DNA from: Eonycteris spelaea
Taxonomy: Eukaryota > Chordata > Mammalia > Chiroptera > Pteropodidae
Reading direction: 5' to 3'
Assembly (NCBI GenBank): GCA_003508835.1
Contig: PUFA01000006.1
Span: 5,270,001-5,334,000, forward strand
DNA length: 64,000 bases
How positions within the stretch are numbered: the stretch's first letter is position 1; the number at the start of each line of letters is the position of its first letter. Positions 56,690-64,000 of this stretch are shown piece by piece. The notes under the pieces were generated by a model that made no database searches, was not told the origin of the DNA, and saw only the letters and a list, made by a program, of their open reading frames with translations. Made by a program: the position numbers and the translations under genes.

Positions 56690-57130
56690 ACTGCCCTCTA
56701 GGCCCTCACCATCTCTAGCCCAGGTTTGTCTACCTCCAGGATTGCCCTCTGTGCCATCTAGCTTCCCCTAAGAAACCAGAGTGATCTCCTTCAAGCACCA
56801 ATCTGACAATGTCAACTTTTCAAAGTCTCCCCTCTGCCCTCAGTATGATAAGCTCTTTAAAAGTCCCTCAAGGCCCTGCTTGATCTGCTTCCTACTGACC
56901 TCAGAAGTCTGTTCTTCCTCCTACCTCCCACTGCTGCACCTTGCATTTGAGCTACCCTGAATTGCCCCCACCCCCGTTTCCCTAAGGGATCTCTTAGGCT
57001 TCCGCATCTGTACACAAGCCATTGCACCTCTCCAGGCCACCCATTTTCCTATCTCAATGATCTTCTTCTCCGTGAAGGCCTCTCAAACCTCAAACAGTTG
57101 GCCCCTTATGTGTACACAGTCCATCATAGT
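56690..57130 (+). repeat. L2 LINE, plus orientation
   Basis: 'accagagtgatctccttcaagcacc', 'ccctcaaggccctgcttgatctgcttcc', 'ctgctgcaccttgcatttgagc' and 'ttctccgtgaaggcctctc' follow L2 sense order. Confidence 0.75.
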
Positions 57131-57199
57131 TGTCATACAGCTTCTCATGGGATTTCCTGTCAGCTCAGCTGGGCACACATCTAAGTCTCCAAGTAAAGG

Positions 57200-57680
57200 C
57201 AACTGGATGAGTCGAGACTTTGGATTGCGAGTGAACAAAACCCAATTCAAACAAGCTCCAACAAAATGGGAGGTTTATTGGCCCATGTAATTGGGAAGTT
57301 CAGGCACTGCTGGATTCAGAGGCTCAACATTGCACCCTCTTCCCTCCCTGCTTCCGCTTCTCCCTCTGTGTGACCTCAGTGTCCTCTCCTGATGGGCTTT
57401 TCCCATGATTTTTCCTCTGCCACAGGGAATGATGGGTTCTCAGCTCACAGTCTCAAATTAATGACCCCAGAGAAGAAAGAGCCAAATCTCCTAGCATCCC
57501 TATGTAAGAGTACAGAGAATAGCCTAGCTGTGGTCATATGTTCATCCTTGGCTCAATCACTATGTCCAGGAAAATAGAGCTCTACAGTTAGTCAGGTCTA
57601 GGTCACATGCCTACTCCTGTGACCAGGGAGGTGGCGGGTGAGGGGTAGGGTGGGGGAGGATAGATCAGGGTCAGTACTAG
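57200..57680 (+). repeat. Old interspersed repeat (family unresolved)
   Basis: 'gtgaacaaaacccaattcaaacaagc', 'gaggtttattggcccatgtaattgggaagttcagg' and 'cacatgcctactcctgtgacc' form a recurrent mammalian repeat pattern whose family name I cannot give with confidence. Confidence 0.5.
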
Positions 57681-58299
57681 AAGAAGAAGATGGGAAAGGT
57701 GGCGAGTCAAATAAAACCAATAGTCACCAACTTTGGGGGGGCAGTGGCATTTGTTGAAGCAATATGGAGAATCTCATGGAAATTTAGAGGTGGGTACTAT
57801 AGCCAGGGCCTCAACTGGAACTTGGGAAGCTGTCAGGACCAGAGGCAGCTTCCTCTCAGGGCAGCATGGTTTCCTGTTTGTGGGTTTTCTGCTGTCCTCA
57901 GTACATCTTTGCCCATTTTTATCTGCTGATTGGCTCATTCTGCTCACAGAGTTTCTACCCACTCTTAGTTTTATGTCAAACATAACTGCAACTTGCTAAA
58001 CCTCACTCAGGTCTCTTGGGAGCCAACTAGATTTCACAGCATCCTCATCTTCCATACCTGCAGTTGACTATCCAGCCTCTGTTTCCCAATTCAAAATTCT
58101 TGAGAAAGAGGAATCTGATTAGTCCAGCTCATCTTTACACCCCAGGTCAAACAGGTCAAAGGTCACTGGACAGCATGGGATAGTTCATCTTTGTCTCAGG
58201 TACTCACTCCCAATCCAAATAACCTCTTTATACAGTCTTTCTAAGTCCTTCGTGTCCATAAGGAACCTGAGAATAATTGACCCTTTCCTAGAGTTTCAT

Positions 58300-59440
58300 T
58301 ATTTATTGCTATGTAACAAGCCATCCTGAAATGTAATGCTCAGAACAATAATTTATTATTTTTCATGATTCTTTGGATTGGCTAGGCTCAGCTGAGAGGT
58401 TTTATTGCTTCATGTGCTGTTGGCTGGAACAGCCAAGATGGCCTCACTCATGTCTGGCAATTGGTGCCAACAGTAGCCTGGGAAACTGTCACAGGAAGTG
58501 ACACCCTATGGAGGAATTTGGATGCTCGGACAACTTTGTTTAGAGGAAGGAGAATTTATTAGGCCGGCAGAGCGTGTGAGGTTAACAGCTCCATGCACAA
58601 GCTCGCTCTAGTTGGATTTATTACAGCTTATATACTTTTGCAATGTCTATGCAAGGGGCATGTGATTCCTTTGTCTGAGGTTTTACATGTCCCTCCTTAC
58701 TCAGAGTGGGGAAGGGAAGCTTCAGGTGGGAGGGCTGTAGGGGAGGAACTTTTAGACTCGTGGTCTTACAGGTCGTTTGTCTTGTAGAGTCTGAGACCTT
58801 GGTGTTATCAGCACTGTTATCAGATTCTTGAACAGAGAGACGGGACTCCTAGCTTACAGACAGCGAGCAGCACTCATTGATGTCGTGCCCGCTCAGCGGG
58901 TTTCTTATCCAAAGGCTGAGCTCTAACTGTAACACAACAAACAGTTCCACACAGTCTTGACATTCATACACAGCTACAGAGATAAGGAAGGGGCTGGAGA
59001 ATCCTTGAGGTGGGGGATACAGCTGTGGAAAACATGCTAACTGAAGAGCATAGGGCGGAATGGGAGAAGAGAGCAGTTTTAACCGGCTGAGTCGGTTATT
59101 TCTGCAGGCCCTTTCCTTGGCATTTTTTTCAGATGCCTCCTCTCCTCTCTCAGAAACACTGTTCTCCACTGGCTTCTTATCTTCCAGGGCCTCTCTGCCT
59201 CACCATGTGGACTTTCCCACAAGGTAGTTCAGGCTTCTTTACATTGTATCTGGCTCCCAGGAGAACAAAAATGGAATCTGCAAGGCCCCTTCAGGCTTAA
59301 GCTTGGAAACTCTACAGAATCACATAGCAGTCTATTAGTCAAATGGAGATACCAGGTCAACTCAGATTCAACTCCACCTCTGAATGGGAGGAGTGTGAAA
59401 GTCACATTGCCAAAGGGAAGGCAGGATAAGAGAGATTTGG
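58300..59440 (+). repeat. Old LTR-like repeat split by a later insertion (58300-58486 and 59153-59440)
   Basis: The left part has 'tttattgctatgtaacaagcc..' and 'ccaagatggcctcactcatgtctggcaattggtg'; the right part resumes with 'ctgcctcaccatgtgg', 'gaatctgcaaggccccttcaggc' and 'caactccacctctgaatgggaggagtg'. These are consecutive parts of one known mammalian repeat pattern, so the middle is a later insert. Confidence 0.6.
58487..59152 (-). mobile_element. Solo LTR of an endogenous retrovirus, 5-bp target duplication GAAAC
   Basis: A 666-bp unit bounded by TG and CA and flanked by GAAAC at 58482-58486 and 59153-59157. On the minus strand it has the LTR order: U3 from 59152, a TATA box TATATAAG (58634-58627), AATAAA at 58622-58617 and again at 58560-58555, then about 70 bases to the end. 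No internal retroviral genes are present, so it is a recombined solo LTR. It interrupts an older repeat and is therefore younger than that. Its family is not identified. Confidence 0.8.
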
Positions 59441-59914
59441 GGGTCATCGATGGAAACAATTTATCAAGCTGGGAGAAGGGCAGGTCTATACATACTTCCC
59501 CAATCTTAAAACTTTTTATTGTTATTATTTCCCCCCTTCTTCCCACAGAAGGTTTGATTAGTTCCTCCCAGGACATGGTGGAGTCTGGGAAGTTCTCTTC
59601 ATTCTGTACCCCATCCCAGGCAGATACTCTCCAGGCGAAACCAGTATTTTCTTCTGCTGCTGCTCCCACTCAACCCTTGCACACTTCTAGGCTAACACAG
59701 AGATGTCCCTCCTCTGTTTCCTGGCCTGTGCCTTGGGATAGGTGGCATTAGTGTCTGCACGGGGCTCTCCACCAATGGGGACAATGCCCTTAAATTCCAG
59801 AATAATGGGCCAAGAGTCTGATTCCAAGGCTCCTTTTCGGCCTTTCCTCCATCCAGCCGCTTCATAGCCTCTAACGAACCACCTTAAGCTTGGCAGATGG
59901 GACCTGGGAGTGGT

Positions 59915-59929
59915 CGCCCTCTGCTGGCC
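59915..59929 (-). promoter_or_regulatory. CTCF-like motif near NT5C1A promoter
   Basis: Plus-strand cgccctctgctggcc reads ggccagcagagggcg on the minus strand, an exact CTCF core, about 750 bp upstream of the NT5C1A start codon. Confidence 0.5.
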
Positions 59930-59989
59930 ATCAGGGCGCAGCAAGAACTCAAGTTCAGGGTCCCTGGGAGTCTCTCCCGTCTGGGTGCT

Positions 59990-61250
59990 CCGCCAGATTC
60001 AGCGAAGCCTGGTCTCGCCACGGACTTGGGGACCCTTCCGCCTTGGTGGGGAAGGGCCCTCCACTGTGCAACCGGCGAGGAGCGGGCTCCTGCTCGTGGA
60101 CGGAGCTGTCCGTCCACTACCTCCTCCCCCTCCTGGGGATGGACTGGGATTTGAGGGAAGAGGACTCCGCTCAAGGTCCCAGGGTCCTGGCATCGGAGGG
60201 GAAAGCAGGAGTTACCTTGGGGGCGTTGGGGTGGCTAACGTTTCATTTTCTCCTTGAGATTCACCATCCTGGAAAAAAATCGTTGTCAGGCCTCCCCTCT
60301 CTCCGTGCCCTTGAGCGCCTGTGAACACCATCCCTCAATCCCGAACCCGCAGCAGCAGGCAAACCCCGCTTCAGGCCCTCTCTGCTGAGAGTCCGAGAGG
60401 CCAACCCCACCCCCATTCACTTCGGGCGCGGGGCGGTCTGGGAGGGAGAGCTCAGCTGTCCCCCGATACAAATACAGCAGCAACGCACCGGCAACCGAGA
60501 GGGCGATACTGGCATCCCGGTCCCCCACCCCGCCCCGCTGCAGGCTCGCACGCCCACACTCCCCGCGGCTGCCCGCCCCCTTCTCACGCCCGGGACGCGC
60601 CTCCCTCCTGCAGCCCAGCCCCGAGAGCTCCGTGTCTCCGCTGCCGCCCGTTCTGGCCCGGCTGGGTCACAGCCGGAGCATGGAGCCCGGGGAGCCCCTG
60701 GCGCCCGGCGAGCCCCGGCCAGGGGCAGAGGCCGCTGCAGCTCCCCGCTGGGAGGAAGCCAAGGCTTTCTACGACAACCTCGCGCCCAAGAAGAAACCCA
60801 AATCGGTAAACACAAGGCATGGGCGTGGGAGTAGCGCAGAGGAAAGGTCACCGGGGGAGGGGTCGTAAGCCCCTGGAGAGGGACCTATGGCGCCTCTCGG
60901 GAAGGGTACGCAGCCCCTCGAGCACCAGAATGCTCCCAGCCATTGGCGCGGGCTCGGGTTTATTTTGGGAGCTCTGCTCCAGGGCTCGGGTTCCACGCCA
61001 GGATCCCCTTCCCCCATGCTGTGGTCAGGGCTCAGCTCGGAGCCGGTGGCTCAGCCCCTCCCGGAGCGGGCTGTCTGGGGCACACGGGCAGCACTTGTTG
61101 GCAAAGCCGGTCAGGGGCGCCTGCGGAAGCGCCCTGGGCTCGGGTAACCGGACTCTGGAAACCCGGCTCCTTGCTATGCGCTCCGGTTTCTGCCGTGTGG
61201 GTACCGAGCTCCGGACCTGAGCCTCTGCGTTTGGGAGTCTGGCTCAGGGC
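59990..61250 (+). promoter_or_regulatory. NT5C1A: CpG island over NT5C1A promoter and exon 1
   Basis: CpG-dense sequence surrounding the first coding exon, with cgggcgcggggcgg-type GC boxes near 60423 and no clear TATA. The transcription start is not fixed. Confidence 0.6.
60680..60805 (+). CDS. NT5C1A: NT5C1A coding exon 1 (5' end of gene)
   Basis: First exon of cytosolic 5'-nucleotidase 1A, the AMP-preferring nucleotidase of muscle that makes adenosine from AMP. ATG at 60680 in context gagcATGG; 42 residues from [12 protein letters not shown] through [18 protein letters not shown], ending in phase 0 at donor gtaaac. The proline/glutamate-rich N-terminus is a little shorter than in human (42 residues against about 45), while [17 protein letters not shown] is conserved. 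The next exon (starting near PKPQNAVTIAVSSRAL in orthologues) is not found before 64000, so the rest of the gene, including the catalytic part, lies outside. Confidence 0.95.
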
Positions 61251-64000
61251 CTTGTGCCCCTAGTTCTGGGCTCCTAGCATGGACTCTGCTCCCCAGCTCC
61301 GGACTCTGCTCCTCCGGTAATGGACACCATCATCTCCGCCACCCGCGCGTGTGGTCTCAGCCCTCTAGGACTCACACAGAGGAGAGAACTCTCCCCCATC
61401 AGAGAAGTTCTTGATGCCCTGGTTGGCCCCTGGGCTTTGTTCACTCTCGCTTCCCAGATCTCGAGGACTTGGGGAACAGACTGAGAATAGAGGCTGGCCT
61501 GGAGCATCTTCCAAAGAGCTCTGGCCTGACCTTAAAATGTCCGGCTGCTTCCTTCCAAAGACCGTTCTCCAGGAGGCCCACCTGTCAACAGTCATTTTCT
61601 GCAGCACCGCCAGTCCCCTTCAGCGGTGATGGGACTGAGAGATGAGTTGGGCTGAGTGCCTGCCTCTGGAGCTCACACGGCGCTGAGGGAGACCCTGACT
61701 GGTGAAGTGCTCAGGTGAAAGACCATACAAGTGCAGTTGGAACGGAGAGGGAGTGACTGCCCACTAAGACAGGCTTTGAGGGGTGGCATTTGAGCTGATC
61801 TTTAGTCTGAGTAGGCAGAGTTTCTGAGGCAGGAAGGGAAATAAGATGGGCAAAAGGCATGGAGATGACAACTGAATGGGAGAATGCAGAACCTTTGGGA
61901 GAAGAGTTGGAGGGATGCCAGAGACCCGGGAAGGGCCTTGAGTGCCGTGTTAAGGAGCCTGGACCTTATTCAGTGAGCTTAGGGGTTTTAAAACTAGGTT
62001 CCATAGAGCCCCTTGGTTCAGGGGGTCTGCACACATGTAAATGAAATGTATTTTCTTTCTTCTTTAGAGTATGTTTTAAACAATTAAACATGTGTAGTAA
62101 GAAAACTCACTCAAATGTGTTATGTGGACATTTTAGCACCTTAGAGGCCACCAATACATTATAATTTATGCTGCAGGTTAAGTTTTCTTTCTTTTTTTTT
62201 TTTTTAAGCAAACCTCAGAATAAAACCTTTTCTGTGGTCTATTTAATAGAAGAGTACCTTGCGGTTGCTGACAATTATTGCTAAGTCTCTTGAGGTTTGT
62301 ATTTAAAACAAAACAAAACAAACCCTTTTACCATTTGCAACCACTTATTGGTGGGAATCAGGGTTTTCTCAATGCTGTGCAAAAACCACAGACGCAGAAA
62401 TAAATTGACTAGATGATGAAGCTTAAGTCTGCACTGGCATTAACCCCTGGTTTCAAATTTGTTGTCACCCAAACAACTGTGTTGTTTTCACTGGTTGACA
62501 GTATAATAAATACTTTATGTACATGTAATGCATTTGGATTTGTAAAATAAATTTATATCAATAAGATATGGTAATATCTATTGGGGTTTCCACCAAAACT
62601 TCATTTGAATAAAAAGGTCACCCTACTTTTTAAAAAATACGAAAACCATTAAGGAGTTATTGCAGGATTTTTCAGCAAGGGATTAACTTGGTCCCATTTT
62701 CATTTTAGAAAGATCACCCTGGGCAGTGTGGTGGATGAATTGGAGAAGATGCGTCTGGCAGCAGGCTGACCAGTGAGGAGGCTGGTCCCTGTCTAAGGAG
62801 GAAGCTGAACTAATGTCATGGCCTGGGGGATAGAGAGGAGGGCTTGGATGTTCACAACTACGGGTGATGAGTGGAGCTCACTAATCCATTTTCTCCCAAA
62901 TACCAAGGAACCAGAGAACTCAGGTCCAGTTGTCACTCATGACCTCTCTGTCAGCCCCTGACTCTCACAGTTCTCTGAGAGGCAAGGATCCTGGTGGCTT
63001 CCTGCAGTAGCCCCTCCTCCCACAGGCTATTTTGGGGGCTTTAGTCCTCAGGGGCCCCATCAGGGCCTGGCCTGGACTTATTCTCATTCCCAGGAGCCTG
63101 AGTGAAATATTCAAGCCCTGAAGGCCCATAGGAGGCCCTCACCTCATGGGGTCAGAGGACTTCCTCAGCACAGGCCTATCTGTCCCACTCTCCTCCAGCA
63201 GCTCTTTCCCCTCCAAGTCCTTCTGGAAATAACAGCTTTTGGCCATGCTCTTATCTTGGGCCCAACAGGCAGAATCGTATCTGTCTAAATGCCTAAATGA
63301 GAGCTCCTCAGACAGGCTAGGTGGAGCTGGGCTGCCCTCCATTATCCCTCCCATCCCTATCCCCAAGCCAAAGTAACCAGCCTGTCCCCCAGCCCCAGTG
63401 GAAAGCAGAGGGAGCTAGCAGTACCTGGCTTCCTGGAGGGCAGTGTTTCCAGGCTGAGTCCCTGGTCTTAGGTAAGGGTCTTTTTGACCCAGTTACCAGT
63501 CTGGAGTTTGGAATTCTTTCTGATTTCTGGAGGAACTGTTCCCAGGTGCACCTGACAACACATGACAGTGTGGCCTCCTTCTGCAGTTAGGTCCAGGCGG
63601 GTCTCTAAGTGCTTGCTTCTCCCCAGCTTCGGCCAGCCCCTTTTACCTGTTCCTTCAGCTCTGCCGGGAGCCCAGACCGGCTGCTCGACAATTCCAAATA
63701 TGGATCTGCTGGGATCCATATTTCCCATGGCATCTCATGTCCTCTAGGCCCTCAGACTCTACCTCACTTGTGCAGTGTCAGAGCAGGCTGAGTGGGGAGG
63801 TGGGGTCCTGCCCTTGGAACCTCCATTCTGAGGGAAAAGAGAGCCCTGCCCTTAGACACTGCAGTCTGAGGGCACCATGTCCGTCACCATTTCTCCCAAA
63901 TCTTGAAAGGACAGGCTGTGTGGGTGGAGTGTCTCAGAAAAGTGGCTAAAGTAGCAGGGATTGGGGTCTTCTGGGAGCTATTGTGGAGGGACATATCAGG
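60806..64000 (+). other. NT5C1A intron 1 (partial)
   Basis: No further NT5C1A exon is visible. The stretch has the CpG-island tail, L2 pieces in minus orientation (about 61640-62000 and 62640-62800), an AT-rich part at 62040-62640 and ordinary single-copy DNA to the end. Open frames here have no recognisable homology. Confidence 0.7.
61640..62000 (-). repeat. L2 LINE, minus orientation
   Basis: 'ggggtggcatttgagctgatctttagtc', 'aagatgggcaaaaggcatggag' and 'aaggagcctggaccttattcagtgagc' are antisense L2 phrases. A continuation appears at 62640-62800 ('ttttcagcaagggattaacttggtcc', 'agaaagatcaccctgggcagtgtgg'). Confidence 0.65.

Noticed and set aside
59229..59669. 146-codon minus frame upstream of NT5C1A
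   Set aside because: Mostly antisense to the old LTR-like repeat; no homology seen.
60632..60679. In-frame upstream extension of NT5C1A exon 1 from a GTG
   Set aside because: Mammalian NT5C1A begins at MEPG; the ATG at 60680 has a good context and the upstream codons are not conserved protein.

Overview
This window is nuclear DNA from a placental mammal. It holds four protein-coding loci in the order BMP8 (+), PPIE (-), HPCAL4 (+), NT5C1A (+), which is the gene order of human 1p34.2 read in reverse. There are no Alu or rodent B1/B2 SINEs and no obvious young lineage-specific SINE. The interspersed repeats I recognise are mostly old (L2, MIR, MLT1-type LTRs, L1M-type pieces, hAT-type DNA transposons). 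An L1 3'UTR piece at the left edge resembles laurasiatherian, possibly bat, L1 tails as I remember them. A non-primate, non-rodent, probably laurasiatherian mammal is therefore likely; the species is not resolved.

Layout: 664-4995 carries the last two coding exons of BMP8 (end of the TGF-beta cystine-knot domain). 4996-11080 is intergenic and repeat-rich, between two convergent genes. 11082-23798 is PPIE on the minus strand with all ten coding exons and a GC-rich promoter at its right end. 23960-42400 is an 18-kb intergenic stretch of L1, L2, MIR, LTR pieces and microsatellites. About 42430-43700 is a CpG-rich block holding the HPCAL4 promoter and its likely noncoding first exon; the three HPCAL4 coding exons lie at 49500-51534 and the likely poly(A) signal is at 55345. 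58487-59152 is a solo LTR nested in an older repeat. 60680-60805 is coding exon 1 of NT5C1A inside another CpG island; its other exons lie beyond the window.

The genes are neighbours with unrelated jobs: a secreted BMP-family ligand, a spliceosomal RRM-cyclophilin, a neuronal calcium sensor and a cytosolic AMP 5'-nucleotidase. Nothing suggests a new multi-gene system. The most notable observation is in PPIE: every exon has the expected length except exon 9, which is 2 bp short (141 instead of 143), so the reading frame breaks just before the catalytic half of the cyclophilin domain. It could be an assembly error, an unusual splice solution or true gene damage. Other points worth checking are an inverted duplication in HPCAL4 intron 1, a diverged copy of the PPIE poly(A) region inside an LTR, a solo LTR with a clean 5-bp target duplication, a read-through terminal exon candidate after PPIE exon 7, and a GC-rich possible retrocopy at 36.9-37.4 kb. 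All repeat family names are from memory of consensus sequences, not from a search.
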